Positions 9,340-19,825 of a stretch of 64,000 nucleotides of DNA are shown here, one piece after another (the first letter of the stretch is position 1; every line of letters begins with the position of its first letter). Under the pieces are notes generated by a model. It had not been told where the DNA came from. It ran no database searches and worked only from the letters and a program-made list of their open reading frames with translations. The DNA is from Bartonella harrusi. GTDB lineage: Bacteria > Pseudomonadota > Alphaproteobacteria > Rhizobiales > Rhizobiaceae. The translations under genes and the position numbers were made by a program. The stretch lies in the NCBI RefSeq assembly GCF_024297065.1, contig NZ_CP101114.1:372001-436000 (forward strand). The letters are read 5' to 3'.

Positions 9340-10596
9340 ATGGCGCGGATTGTCATGAAATTTGGCGGAACATCTGTAGCAGACATTGAATGTATTCACA
9401 ATGTTGCACGGCATGTTAAAAGAGAAGTAGATGCTGGTAATGAGGTTGCCGTTGTTGTATCCGCGATGGCTGGAAAAACCAATGAGCTTGTTCAATGGAC
9501 ATGTGATGCTTCACCAAGACATAAAGATGCTTTTGAATATGATGTCGTTGTTGCTTCTGGTGAGCAGGTAACAGCAGGTTTGTTGGCTCTTGCACTCCAA
9601 GAAATGGGCATCAATGCGCGTTCATGGCTTGGTTGGCAAATCCCTATTCATACGGATAGCGCACATAGTCGTGCACGCATTACAGATATTGATGGTTCTT
9701 TTTTGATAGAACGTTTTCAGAAAGGTCAGGTAGCTGTTATTGCGGGTTTTCAAGGGCTAGCTCCGGATAATCGGATTTCTACTTTAGGGCGTGGCGGATC
9801 AGATACGAGCGCTGTTGCTATAGCGGCAGCTATACAAGCGGATCGCTGTGATATTTATACAGATGTGGATGGCGTTTATACAACCGATCCACGAATAGAA
9901 CCTAAGGCACGTCGTTTACCAAAAGTTGCTTTTGAAGAAATGTTAGAAATGGCTTCTCTTGGGGCAAAAGTTTTACAGGTTCGTTCTGTTGAATTGGCAA
10001 TGGTTCATAAAGTTCGTACCTTTGTGCGTTCAAGTTTTGAGGATCCTGATGCATTAGGCATGGGGGATTCAATAAATTCTTCTGGAACACTGATTTGCGA
10101 TGAGGATGAAATTGTGGAACAACAAAATGTTACTGGTATTGCTTTTGCTAAGGATGAAGCACAAGTCTCTCTCCGTAGACTTTCAGATCGCCCAGGGATC
10201 TCCGCAGCAATTTTTGGACCTTTAGCCGAAGCGCGCATTAATGTCGATATGATTGTACAAAATATTTCTGAAGATGGTTCAAAAACCGATATGACTTTTA
10301 CTGTACCGTCAGCAGATGTAGAGAAGGCGGTCGCCCTTCTTAAGAAAAACCATAAAGAAATTGGATTCGATGTTATCCAATTTGAAAGCGATCTTGCCAA
10401 GGTATCTGTTATTGGTATTGGCATGCGCAGCCATGCAGGTGTTGCGGCTACAGCATTTCATGCTTTGGCTGAAAAAGGTATTAATATTCAAGCAATTACA
10501 ACTTCAGAGATTAAGATTTCTATTTTAATTGACAGTGCTTATACTGAGCTTGCAGTGAGAACACTACATGCTGTTTATGGGCTTGATAAGGGCTAA
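9340..10596 (+). CDS. lysC: Aspartate kinase
   Basis: The enzyme phosphorylates aspartate, the entry step for lysine/diaminopimelate, threonine and methionine. The kinase part starts with VMKFGGTSVADIECI and contains STLGRGGSDTSAVAIAAA and DIYTDVDGVYTTDPRI. Two C-terminal ACT domains (VTGIAFAKDEAQVSLRRL, and VSVIGIGMRSHAGVAATAF) provide feedback control. The ATG at 9340 gives 418 residues; a GTG three codons earlier is in frame. It stands alone: ptsP, the usual Rhizobiales neighbour downstream, is absent and an empty spacer follows. Confidence 0.95.
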   Translation: MARIVMKFGGTSVADIECIHNVARHVKREVDAGNEVAVVVSAMAGKTNELVQWTCDASPRHKDAFEYDVVVASGEQVTAGLLALALQEMGINARSWLGWQIPIHTDSAHSRARITDIDGSFLIERFQKGQVAVIAGFQGLAPDNRISTLGRGGSDTSAVAIAAAIQADRCDIYTDVDGVYTTDPRIEPKARRLPKVAFEEMLEMASLGAKVLQVRSVELAMVHKVRTFVRSSFEDPDALGMGDSINSSGTLICDEDEIVEQQNVTGIAFAKDEAQVSLRRLSDRPGISAAIFGPLAEARINVDMIVQNISEDGSKTDMTFTVPSADVEKAVALLKKNHKEIGFDVIQFESDLAKVSVIGIGMRSHAGVAATAFHALAEKGINIQAITTSEIKISILIDSAYTELAVRTLHAVYGLDKG

Positions 10597-11760
10597 ACAT
10601 TCTTTAGCTTTAAAAAGATTTCTCAGTAATCTGAAGTATTCATGTATGAAGAGAGTTCTAGGTTTCTCCCTAACTGTTTAGGAGGAGAGAGTTGTTTCTC
10701 GTTCAAATAAGCGCATAGGAATTTTTGTGCATGTTGAGATCAGTGATAGAATCATCAGACTTGATTTTATAAGATTATTGATGAAATTACGCAAAATGGA
10801 GTTGATGAGATATTCTCCATTGGGATTTTGTTTTTCTCCATAATGATGATCAACGCTTATCAGGGTATGAAGATGATGTCCGTTTTATGAAGTGGATCAT
10901 GTTTTTTGTCTTTATGTTTGCTATCGATTTTGCCCGCCTTATGGATGCGCTCGATAATATTCACGCATTTCAAAAGATCGATAAGCAAAAGTTAGACACT
11001 TCAAAAAGAACTCTTGATTTACAATAATTGAAAGAAATGTTAGAAAATCCTATTCCCATACATTTATTTATGCATTCCGAATCTTAAAAAAGAATATAAA
11101 AATCAATAAGCTATATGTATAAAAAAGAAGGTTATTATTCATCGATGAGAGTGAATAAAAATTTAGAGTGAAGGTTTATGCCATAATGACTCGTAAAAAG
11201 TATCTTCAATTTAGGAAAAACACAAAAGCCTTCTTTTTCCTTAAATATATCAACTTAAGGTTTTTGGTTTGTTTTCTCTTTAGCCTTAGAGACGAAGCCA
11301 TTTACATCAAATAGAATAAATTTTTTTGATAATTTCCAATAAACCAAGCGATGCGCATTTTGTTATAAAAACCATAGATTGCACAGTTATAGGAATAATG
11401 CGTTGAGATATTTGAAATCTATCTCGTTTTCTACAAAGGTTTGCAATCAACCATCTATTTTGTATTTTTTTGTAGATTATCTCGACAGATATCATCCTTT
11501 TTCATTAATTCGTTAAGCTTTCAATGTTGGAAATGAGATAAAGACGCATTCCTGTTATGAAAATCACAGGTCATTTTTTATGAAATTTTTTGAGAGAGTT
11601 TACCAGTAAAGTGAAAGAATTTCCAAAGAGGATAAGATTTCTCTTTTGTTTAGTGGTAGAGCAGTAAAGTAAGGGAGAACTTTTCTCCTTATACGTTTCC
11701 ACGGTTATACTAAATCAAAACCGCTTAAAGTTATGATAAACAGCACTGTTCTTTGAATGA
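10597..11760. other. 1.2 kb spacer with no recognisable gene
   Basis: Nothing here matches a family I know. One 46-codon frame at 10887-11027 on the plus strand (MKWIMFFVFMFAIDFARLMD, then a charged tail ending KRTLDLQ) is the most protein-like piece but has no convincing ribosome site. A short hairpin lies at 11674-11688 (GGAGAA, three bases, TTCTCC) beyond the end of nhaA, without a T-run. In many Rhizobiales ptsP and prfA follow lysC, so this spacer may mark a deletion. Confidence 0.45.
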
Positions 11761-13119
11761 TTAAGAACTACGAAGATTCTTTTTATTGCGCTTGATGTAA
11801 ATAACTCCATATCCAAGGCCAACAAGAGCAGATAAACCAGATCCACAAAGGACACCAATTTTTGCGGAATCAAGTAAGGTAATCTCTTTAAAAGCAAGCA
11901 TTGAAACAAAGATAGACATTGTAAAGCCAATTCCTGCCAAAAATCCAATGAGCAAAACACCTGCCCAACTCATTTGGGGAGGCAGGCGACATAGTCCTGT
12001 TTTTACTGCTAAATAACTAGCAATAATAATCCCCAAAGGTTTACCTAAAAAGAGACCAATAACAACGCCGAAGACGATCAAGAATGATTCATAAGAAGAA
12101 AGGTCAAAATTTTCAAAACTAACACCAGCATTTGCAAAGGCAAAAATTGGCATAACACCATACGCAACCCATGGATGTAATATTTTCTGCACACGTATTA
12201 CTGGTGCAATCATATCGCGTTGCCCTTTGCGCATTTTTTTCAATGCAGTTGAGATATGATGCAAATCTGTTTTGACATTTTTTTCTTGAAGAATTTGCAT
12301 CGCGTTGCTTAGCATGGTGAGTGGTGCTACTAAAGTTCTGGTAGGAAAAACGGGAGTCATCATACCTAAGATTACACCAGCAAGTGAGGGGTGAACACCT
12401 GTTATCATTAAGCCCCACCAGATGATTGCACCAGGCAGAACATAAAGCCATGCTGAAGCAAGACCAATCCATTGAAAAAATAACACTAAAGCAATCCCTG
12501 CTGAGGCAATAATCAGTCCACTAGGATCAATATTTGTAGAATAGAAGAAAGCAATAATGAGAACAGCAATAATATCATCAATAATTGCTAGAGATAAGAG
12601 AATAATATGAAGGTTAGAAGGAATATTTTTTCCAAGAAGAGCTAGAATGCCTAGAGCAAAGGCAATATCTGTTGCTGTTGGTACAGCCCAACCATGTGTA
12701 TGCCCCCCATTAAAGTTAAAAATGAGATAAATAATTGCAGGGAGACAAACACCACCTATTGCGGCAACAATTGGCAAAATTGCTTGTTTCAAATCAGCGA
12801 GAGCACCTTCATGAATTTCACGCCGAATTTCCATTCCTGCAACAAGAAAGAAAATAGTCATGAGAGCATCATTAACCCAGAAATGCAAATCCCATGAGAG
12901 GGTAAAATGGCCGAAGTTGAAGCCAAAAGGAGTATGCCAGAAAGATTCATAGAGAGAAGCATATTGAGAATTAGCAAAAACGAGTGCAGCAGCGGCAGCT
13001 AATAAAAGAACCACACCGCTGAGAGCTTCAATATGGAGAAAACGCTCAAGGGCTGAAAGTGCTTGATTTGTGACACGAGAAGCACGATTAGGCAAGCGAT
13101 TTGAAGATAAATCAGACAT
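11761..13119 (-). CDS. nhaA: Na+/H+ antiporter NhaA
   Basis: NhaA exports sodium in exchange for protons across the inner membrane and helps sodium and pH homeostasis. The 452-residue polytopic protein has the family marks FLVAGMEIRREIHEGAL, PTATDIAFALGILALLG and IIDDIIAVLIIAFFYS with its paired aspartates, plus GIGFTMSIFVSMLAF near the end. The ATG at 13119 follows GGAG by seven bases; an in-frame TTG at 13131 is less likely. The last residues are basic (KRNKKNLRSS). It stands downstream of, and on the same strand as, a large membrane protein gene. Confidence 0.96.
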   Translation of the reverse strand: MSDLSSNRLPNRASRVTNQALSALERFLHIEALSGVVLLLAAAAALVFANSQYASLYESFWHTPFGFNFGHFTLSWDLHFWVNDALMTIFFLVAGMEIRREIHEGALADLKQAILPIVAAIGGVCLPAIIYLIFNFNGGHTHGWAVPTATDIAFALGILALLGKNIPSNLHIILLSLAIIDDIIAVLIIAFFYSTNIDPSGLIIASAGIALVLFFQWIGLASAWLYVLPGAIIWWGLMITGVHPSLAGVILGMMTPVFPTRTLVAPLTMLSNAMQILQEKNVKTDLHHISTALKKMRKGQRDMIAPVIRVQKILHPWVAYGVMPIFAFANAGVSFENFDLSSYESFLIVFGVVIGLFLGKPLGIIIASYLAVKTGLCRLPPQMSWAGVLLIGFLAGIGFTMSIFVSMLAFKEITLLDSAKIGVLCGSGLSALVGLGYGVIYIKRNKKNLRSS

Positions 13120-13269
13120 GAACAACTCCAAATATCGACAATTTTTAAATATAATTTTTTTATGTAAACTAAGCTATAGAATGTTGCTTTTATCATAGAA
13201 AAGAAAAAAAAGGAATAAAGTTCTTAACTTTATAGAGAAGTTTATTATGTCCAAAAATGAACAACCTTT

Positions 13270-14961
13270 TTAAGGTGATGCTTCATTCTTGATAGTAAGA
13301 TCTACTTTGTTCAAAGCTGTAGATAAATCATTTTGTAGTGCCTTTTCAAGGTCAGTTATTGTGAGACCTTTGTTGTCTTTTGCTTTAATTTTGATGGTCA
13401 ATGTTTGAGGATTTTTAGCAAAGTCACCAAAAGACTTTGAAATATCTTCAGCTTTATCATAATCTTTTAGAAATATTTTTGGACTTTGTGTCATTATCAG
13501 ATAGAAATCGTCATAGAGTTCTTTTTTGAGATCGTATTTGCTGTCATTTAGTTTTTGTGCAAGATAAGAAAAAAGCTTATCGATAAAACCAGCATCCGTA
13601 TAGCGGAAATCAATTTGATTAATTCCAAGTCCTTGAGAAGCAGCAATCATTGTATTTTTCTGACCAGAAAAGAACGTTTTATCAACATCAATAACTTTAG
13701 CTGATATTTTTCCAGAACCAATATCTTTGATGTTAAAAGACATAGTATTAAGAAAAATCATACGCTTTTCCTCATCGTAGGCAACATCAAGTTTTCCTGA
13801 AACATCAAAGCGTTCAAGGTTCATTTTTTTGAAGAAATCTAAATCTTTTTCTTCTATTTTTTTAGGTAAAATTGAAAAGTTATTGAGAGAAAGAAGAATT
13901 TTTTTTGGTATAGGCTGTTTCCACAAACTGGGTTTGAATTGAAATGATTGAAGTGTTGCTTTCAATTGTGGGGTATCAATTGTGGCATTATCAATTTGGG
14001 CATCAGCTGAAGTAATGGCGAGCAATGTATTTAGAAGAATATCATTTCGTATTGTTTTTTCAGTGACCTGATTATTCTCCTTTTTTGCTTTAAGATAAGC
14101 TTTGATCAATTTTTCAGGTGTCTGTTCAAGTGGCTTCATTTTTAGACCAGATGTTTTAAATTGGCCAAGAGAGAAAGAAGTGCTTTTTTCTGTTTCTTTA
14201 ACAAGATTGACTATGATATTATTAAGAGAAATAGGGCCGGTAACGGTTTTTTCTTGAGTGAAAGCGTTGTTTTTTCCAAAAACGATAGAATAAGCATAAT
14301 TAATGTCAATGTCATGCGCTTTTATGGTATCGCTTTTGGCCGTAAGGTGCATTTGTTCAGCATTATTTTCGGCTATTGTTGTAAGGTCCATGTTTTTAAT
14401 GCTAACAGAACGAATATAACCATTTTTAAAACCAGAAAGCTGAAAATTTTTAACTTCAACTGTTTGGGTTAATTTATTTTTATTTTCTATAGAAAACTGT
14501 ATATTTGGAGCAACAATTGACGTAAGTTCAATACGCATAATTGATTGCAAAAGACGTGATGTAATCGCGGTATCTTTTTCTTTTAATGATACACTGTTAA
14601 GAGAGATTTGAGGAATTTGTACGTGAATATTATTATGTTTTAAATCAACATTGTACAGTGTGAAAGTCCCAGGAATAAAGGAAATAGGAGGGCGAGCAGA
14701 AAGAGCACCAATTTTAAGTGATGTGCCAGTAGGGGTAGGGAGTGTAACATTTGTCAAATTGACTTTTCCAAGGATACTGACTTCAGATGTTTCTGCTTTT
14801 ATAGAACGGTGGGCGAGTTCTCGTCTCACAAAACTGTCAAGATAGGGTTTTACCATATAAAAACCACCAACAACTATAATTGCCAAGATAGCAACAAATC
14901 CAATAATACAAGTGAGCCAGTATGTGAGATTACTTCTATATCCGTTATTAAGATTGTCCAT
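13270..14961 (-). CDS. Large single-span membrane protein of unknown function
   Basis: From the ATG at 14961 the product has 563 residues: a short cytosolic start (MDNLNNGYRSN), one membrane segment at about residues 15-38 (LTCIIGFVAILAIIVVGGFY), and a long periplasmic part rich in beta-like repeats with many Asn, Lys and Thr. The layout, with regular IxLNNI and VDLKHNNIHVQIP-type strands, recalls AsmA-like envelope proteins, but no signature is clear and I give no function. An in-frame start 20 codons upstream (15021) gives a charged extension and is less likely. It is divergent from the SLC13 gene. Confidence 0.7.
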   Translation of the reverse strand: MDNLNNGYRSNLTYWLTCIIGFVAILAIIVVGGFYMVKPYLDSFVRRELAHRSIKAETSEVSILGKVNLTNVTLPTPTGTSLKIGALSARPPISFIPGTFTLYNVDLKHNNIHVQIPQISLNSVSLKEKDTAITSRLLQSIMRIELTSIVAPNIQFSIENKNKLTQTVEVKNFQLSGFKNGYIRSVSIKNMDLTTIAENNAEQMHLTAKSDTIKAHDIDINYAYSIVFGKNNAFTQEKTVTGPISLNNIIVNLVKETEKSTSFSLGQFKTSGLKMKPLEQTPEKLIKAYLKAKKENNQVTEKTIRNDILLNTLLAITSADAQIDNATIDTPQLKATLQSFQFKPSLWKQPIPKKILLSLNNFSILPKKIEEKDLDFFKKMNLERFDVSGKLDVAYDEEKRMIFLNTMSFNIKDIGSGKISAKVIDVDKTFFSGQKNTMIAASQGLGINQIDFRYTDAGFIDKLFSYLAQKLNDSKYDLKKELYDDFYLIMTQSPKIFLKDYDKAEDISKSFGDFAKNPQTLTIKIKAKDNKGLTITDLEKALQNDLSTALNKVDLTIKNEASP

Positions 14962-15021
14962 CAGTTCTTCTTTCACTTTTATAACTCTCTCATGAGAGCA
15001 GAGAGAGATTTCTTTAAGCAA

Positions 15022-15332
15022 CGATAAAGATTAAGATATAGCATATATCCGTTTCAACAGTTATCTATTATCTCTTTTTACCCACTATTGACCTGTAGAG
15101 TTATTTCCATCTTTTTTGCAATACGCTTTTACTAACTTTTACCAATTTTCTTTGCTTGCAGCATTTTATAAAAAGCATTTAAATAATAAAGGGAAGGGAA
15201 AAGTAGATGCTATTTATAATTTTTTATCGCTTTGAGATGCTCTAAAGTGTATTCATAGCTGCTTTCGTCTTTTTGCTGTTTATAGGAAAACAGTTAAAAC
15301 ATATTATAGTCTAATGGGGAGAGATGGGTATT
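15022..15332. other. Divergent promoter spacer
   Basis: About 310 AT-rich bases lie between two divergent genes. Both promoters should be here, but I see no operator-like palindrome or RNA gene in it. Confidence 0.4.
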
Positions 15333-17105
15333 ATGACAGAAAATCAAATAATGGCTTTTTCTATCATTGGTCTCATGATGGTGGTTTTTATTTGGGATCG
15401 ATTCCGTTATGATCTTATCGCTATTTGCACATTACTGGTTTCTTGCATCGTTGGCCTTGTCAGTCCGAAGGAGGCCTTTAGTGGTTTTAGCAATGATATT
15501 GTTATTATTGTGGGGAGTGTATTTGTTGTCAGTACCGCTGTATCACGCTCTGGTATAATGGAGTTTATTATACAGCGCATATGGCCAGATGTAAAATCAG
15601 TGCGCCTTCAATTGGCTTTTTTGGTTATTTCTGTCGTATTTTTATCAATGTTTGTTAAAAACATTGGTGCTTTGGCTATCATGCTTCCTATTGCTTTTCA
15701 ATTTGCGCGTCGTTCTCAGGTTTCACCTTCTGTCTTTTTGATGCCTATGGCATTTGGTTCTTTGCTTGGTGGACTTATGACCCAGATAGGGACTTCTCCT
15801 AATGTTGTTATTTCAGCTATGCAAGAACGTTTAACGGGTGTTTCTTTTACCATGTTTGATTTTACACCAGTTGGTGCAGCTGTTGCTACTGTTGGTGTAC
15901 TCTATTTGGTCTTTTTTTCTTGGCGTTTACCAGTACGTGTGCGTTCAGGTGTATCGTTTGATGATGCAATTGATATTCGTAACTATGTTTCAGAAGTCCA
16001 TATTCCAGCAAATTCACCAATTGTGGGAAAAACGATTGTTGATCTCGTAAAACCATCAGGTGGTGATGTTATGGTACTTCAAGTTATCAGAAACAAAGTG
16101 TCTATTTCACCATTGCCAGATTTTGTTCTGTCTGAAAACGATATTATTTTGCTAGAAGGTTCGCATACAGGGTTGGATAGCGTAATGAATTCTGCTCGTT
16201 TGGAATTTTTCTCTGGTCGCCTCATTCCCACGAATGATAAGGACAGCGATGTTGATATTATTGAGGCCGTTGTCACGCATAATTCACCTCTTATTGGTAT
16301 TAGTGCAAAAGACTTCTCACTGTTTGATCGCTATGTTGTAAATTTGCTTGCCTTAAGTCGTCAACATGAAAGAGTGCGGGGGAGGCTTGGAGATATTGTT
16401 TTCCATCTTGGAGATGTGGTCGTCTTACAGGGCCAAGATACGGTTCTGCCAAATTTATTACGAGAACTGAAATGTTTGCCATTAGCCAAGCGTAATATTG
16501 TATTTGGTAATTTACGGCATGGTTTTGTCTCGTTAGCCATTCTTTTTATAGCAATTATTTTGACAGCTTTTCATATTGTTCCAGTTGCCTTTTCTTTTTT
16601 TTCAGCAGCTGCTGCTATGGTTATCTTTCGCGTTTTGCCAGCGCGTGACTTGTATCAAGCATTAGATGGTCAAATATTGGTTTTATTAGCAACTCTTATT
16701 CCTGTGAGTGAAGCGCTAGAGAAGACAGGATGTACCGATCTTATAGGTCAATGGCTCAGCCAATTAGCGGTATTTTTCCCACCATCTGGTGCATTAGCGC
16801 TTATGCTGGTTACAGCCATGTTGGTAACACCATTTTTGAATAATGCAGCGACAGTTATGATGGTCGCCCCAATCGCATCAAGTTTTGCTCATTCCCTCCA
16901 TTATAAGCCTGAAGCTTTTCTGATGGCTGTTGCAATTGGTGCGGGATGTGAATTTCTCACACCCATTGGGCATCAAAGTAATATGCTTGTAATGGCACCA
17001 GGAGGATATCGTTTTAGTGATTATCCACGTTTTGGAGCGCCGTTGGCAGTGTTGATAGTCATAGTTGCTGTTCCAATGCTCATGTGGGTTTGGCCATTAC
17101 AATAG
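15333..17105 (+). CDS. SLC13 family permease with two RCK-C (TrkA-C) domains
   Basis: The 590-residue protein has an N-terminal membrane half with GFSNDIVIIVGSVFVVSTAV and MTQIGTSPNVVISAM, a central soluble part with two TrkA-C-like repeats (VHIPANSPIVGKTIVDLV, and AVVTHNSPLIGISAKDFS), and a second membrane half ending in GCEFLTPIGHQSNMLVMAPG. The twin TSPNV/GHQSN motifs are the substrate and sodium sites of the divalent-anion:Na+ symporter superfamily, so it probably carries sulfate, a dicarboxylate or a similar anion. The substrate cannot be told. The ATG at 15333 has GGGGAGAG at normal spacing; the ATG at 15324 directly abuts that site. Confidence 0.85.
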   Translation: MTENQIMAFSIIGLMMVVFIWDRFRYDLIAICTLLVSCIVGLVSPKEAFSGFSNDIVIIVGSVFVVSTAVSRSGIMEFIIQRIWPDVKSVRLQLAFLVISVVFLSMFVKNIGALAIMLPIAFQFARRSQVSPSVFLMPMAFGSLLGGLMTQIGTSPNVVISAMQERLTGVSFTMFDFTPVGAAVATVGVLYLVFFSWRLPVRVRSGVSFDDAIDIRNYVSEVHIPANSPIVGKTIVDLVKPSGGDVMVLQVIRNKVSISPLPDFVLSENDIILLEGSHTGLDSVMNSARLEFFSGRLIPTNDKDSDVDIIEAVVTHNSPLIGISAKDFSLFDRYVVNLLALSRQHERVRGRLGDIVFHLGDVVVLQGQDTVLPNLLRELKCLPLAKRNIVFGNLRHGFVSLAILFIAIILTAFHIVPVAFSFFSAAAAMVIFRVLPARDLYQALDGQILVLLATLIPVSEALEKTGCTDLIGQWLSQLAVFFPPSGALALMLVTAMLVTPFLNNAATVMMVAPIASSFAHSLHYKPEAFLMAVAIGAGCEFLTPIGHQSNMLVMAPGGYRFSDYPRFGAPLAVLIVIVAVPMLMWVWPLQ

Positions 17106-17721
17106 AGTATTTTAGAAATCATAAGTTTTAGTTACAAAAGGTCGTCGATTCGATAAAAATCAATTAAAAAAGATATTTTGTGCAAAGAGGTGTGTTTGCA
17201 GTTTTGATTGTAAATAGAGTTTTATCGTAACGTTTCAGCATTTTTTTATTTTGGATAACAAGGCTTGTTTATTTGATTCTAGGTATTTTCAATTATAAAA
17301 ATGTGGTCATATCTTTTTGTTAAAAATTTTCTAATAGATTGATTTTTCATAACCATTCTACAATAGCGGGTTTGGAAAATATGATGAAAATATTATTTTT
17401 AAGGTTTTTAGAAGTAATTCTGGTATATAGAACGAGGAACTAAGAAGGGGCTACAAATAGCTTTTAAGATTATAGAAAAATTTGCATAGTGAATATGAGG
17501 GCTATGATGACTTTTTTACAAGAAAGGCTGTAAAAACTTTAATATAAATAAAAAGGCAGTTATATCATTTTTGATTGATGCAGTTGCAAAAGTCCAACCG
17601 ATTTTTATACAGATGTAAGATTAATAAGTTAGAAATTTTAAGTTTTTTAGTCCATGCGGGCTACCATCTTTTTTCATTTATGCGTACAAGCATAGAAAGT
17701 AATTTTTTCAAGGTATATTAT
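17106..17721. other. AT-rich spacer upstream of the yfgM-like gene
   Basis: No gene, RNA or repeat is recognisable. A frame from 17575 runs into the next gene without a stop, but its first 49 codons look non-coding, and the ATG at 17722 has the better ribosome site. Confidence 0.4.
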
Positions 17722-18393
17722 ATGTCATATGATAGTTTTATTGCTGAAGTTAATGCAGAGGTTCGTCAGGAAAGAGCTCTTGCTTTTTGGAGGCGTTATG
17801 GTTTTTCAGTGATTGCTGCAATCATTGTTTTCATTCTGATGATCGTGACTTATCAAATTTATCATCATGAGCAAATAAAAAAAGCTGGTCATATTGGTGA
17901 TGCATTTTTAAAAAGCCTTGAACTTGCTGATACGGGTCATTTTGATGAAGCGATGAAGCAATTAGAAAATGTTAAAGCCTCTCATTTTGGTGGCTATCCT
18001 TTTCTAGCGCGTTTGCGTGAAGCGTCTTTATTTATGGAACAAGGTGATGTCATTAAATCGGTGGAGGTGTTTGATTCTGTTGCAGAGGATAAAGCAGCAC
18101 CGCAAATTTTGCGAAAAGTTGCAAAAATTCGAGCCGCTTATATATTGGTTGATAGGGGGAGCTTTGATGATGTCAAAAAGCGTGTCGAAGAGATGGCAAA
18201 TGATATTGATCCTATGCGTATGTCGGCAAGAGAGGTATTAGGCTTAGCAGCCTATAAAGCAAATAAAATGGATGAGGCTGTTGCTTATTTTCGAAAAAAT
18301 TCTGAAGAAGAGGCAGTAGGATTAAAAATAAAAGATCGGGCTCGAATGATGCTTGAGCTGATACAAGCTGAGGGCAAGGCAAATAAGGAATGA
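17722..18393 (+). CDS. YfgM-like membrane-anchored TPR protein
   Basis: The 223-residue protein starts [20 protein letters not shown], has one membrane segment at about residues 26-46 ([20 protein letters not shown]) and a periplasmic helical-repeat domain ([31 protein letters not shown]). This matches the YfgM group of SecYEG-associated, periplasmic chaperone-linked proteins encoded just before der in many proteobacteria. The start is the ATG at 17722, preceded by AAGG. It ends four bases before der begins, so the two are surely co-transcribed. Confidence 0.82.
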   Translation: MSYDSFIAEVNAEVRQERALAFWRRYGFSVIAAIIVFILMIVTYQIYHHEQIKKAGHIGDAFLKSLELADTGHFDEAMKQLENVKASHFGGYPFLARLREASLFMEQGDVIKSVEVFDSVAEDKAAPQILRKVAKIRAAYILVDRGSFDDVKKRVEEMANDIDPMRMSAREVLGLAAYKANKMDEAVAYFRKNSEEEAVGLKIKDRARMMLELIQAEGKANKE

Positions 18394-18397
18394 GTTT

Positions 18398-19825
18398 ATG
18401 AGCCTTACCATTGCTATAGTTGGCCGCCCCAATGTTGGGAAGTCAACGCTCTTTAATCGTTTGGTTGGGCAAAAGTTGGCTTTGGTTGATGATAAGCCAG
18501 GTGTGACGCGTGATCGACGTATTCATGCGGCAAAGCTTCAAGATCTGCGTTTTGATGTAATTGATACGGCTGGGTTAGAAGAAGCGGGTGATCATACACT
18601 TGAAGGTCGTATGCGTTCTCATACAAAAGCTGCGATTGATGAAGCAGATCTTATTTTATTTGTGTTTGATGTGAAGAGTGGAATAACACCGAGTGATTTA
18701 AATTTTGCTTCATTGGTTCGTAAATCAGGCAAACCGATTGTGCTTGTTGCAAATAAGTCTGAATCAAAGACAGCAACAGGAGGGGAATATGAAGCATGGT
18801 CATTAGGTTTGGGTGAGCCTTGTCTGATATCTGCTGAGCATGGTTTGGGTCTTACAGATCTTCGTGATGCAATTATAGATGCTGTTGGGAGCACGCGCGC
18901 TTTTGAAAACAACAATGAAGAAGCATATATTGCTGTGCAGCCTGTGTTTGTTGGCGATGATAGAGATGATTTAGAGGAGGAAGGATTTGTTTACGATGAA
19001 AGCAAATCCATTCGTATCGCAATTGCGGGGCGTCCAAATACAGGAAAATCAACCCTCATCAATAGCATGTTGCAAAAAGATCGGTTGTTAACAGGTCCTG
19101 AAGCGGGGCTTACACGCGATTCTATTTCTGTAGATTGGGAATGGCGTGGTCGCCATATTAAACTTTTTGATACTGCGGGTTTGCGTCGAAAATCAAAAGT
19201 CCAAGAAAAATTAGAAAAACTTTCCGTTGCGGATACTTTACGTGCAATTCGTTTTGCAGAGGTGGTCGTAATCGTTTTTGATGCAACGGTACCTTTTGAA
19301 AAACAGGATTTACAAATTGCTGATCTTGTGATTCGGGAAGGGCGTGTTCCCCTTATTGCTTTTAATAAATGGGATCTTATTGAAAATAGCCAGGAAACAT
19401 TGATTGATTTGCATGAGAAATGTAGCCGCCTTCTTCCTCAGGTTCGTGGTTTAAGAGCTGTCCCTTTATCGGGTCAATATGGTCAAGGGATTGATAAACT
19501 CATGGAAAATATCACGATGATGCATTGTGTGTGGAATCGCCGTATTTCTACAGGAAAATTAAATAAATGGCTTGAGACTGTCGTTGCGCATCATCCACCA
19601 CCTGCAATTTCAGGTCGCCGTCTTAAGGTTAAATATATAACACAAGTTAAGACACGTCCTCCTGGATTTGTGATTTCTTGTTCACGGACAAAGGGAATGC
19701 CTCAATCATATTTACGTTATCTTTCTAATGGATTACGTGATACGTTTGATATGCTTGGTGTGCCAATTCGCATATCATTACGCGCCTCTGATAATCCTTT
19801 TGTACCACGTTTAAAAAAGAAATAA
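18398..19825 (+). CDS. der: Ribosome biogenesis GTPase Der (EngA)
   Basis: Der is a double GTPase needed for 50S subunit assembly. The 475 residues contain two G domains: the first with [19 protein letters not shown] at residue 5 and DTAGLEE, the second with [18 protein letters not shown] near residue 208 and [10 protein letters not shown] and NKWDL. A KH-like C-terminal domain follows ([19 protein letters not shown]). AAGGA precedes the ATG. It closes the short operon that starts with the yfgM-like gene. Confidence 0.97.
   Translation: MSLTIAIVGRPNVGKSTLFNRLVGQKLALVDDKPGVTRDRRIHAAKLQDLRFDVIDTAGLEEAGDHTLEGRMRSHTKAAIDEADLILFVFDVKSGITPSDLNFASLVRKSGKPIVLVANKSESKTATGGEYEAWSLGLGEPCLISAEHGLGLTDLRDAIIDAVGSTRAFENNNEEAYIAVQPVFVGDDRDDLEEEGFVYDESKSIRIAIAGRPNTGKSTLINSMLQKDRLLTGPEAGLTRDSISVDWEWRGRHIKLFDTAGLRRKSKVQEKLEKLSVADTLRAIRFAEVVVIVFDATVPFEKQDLQIADLVIREGRVPLIAFNKWDLIENSQETLIDLHEKCSRLLPQVRGLRAVPLSGQYGQGIDKLMENITMMHCVWNRRISTGKLNKWLETVVAHHPPPAISGRRLKVKYITQVKTRPPGFVISCSRTKGMPQSYLRYLSNGLRDTFDMLGVPIRISLRASDNPFVPRLKKK

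Noticed and set aside
11650..11700. tRNA-like D-arm text (TTTAGTGGTAGAGCA)
   Set aside because: No acceptor pairing, anticodon stem or T arm can be built around it.
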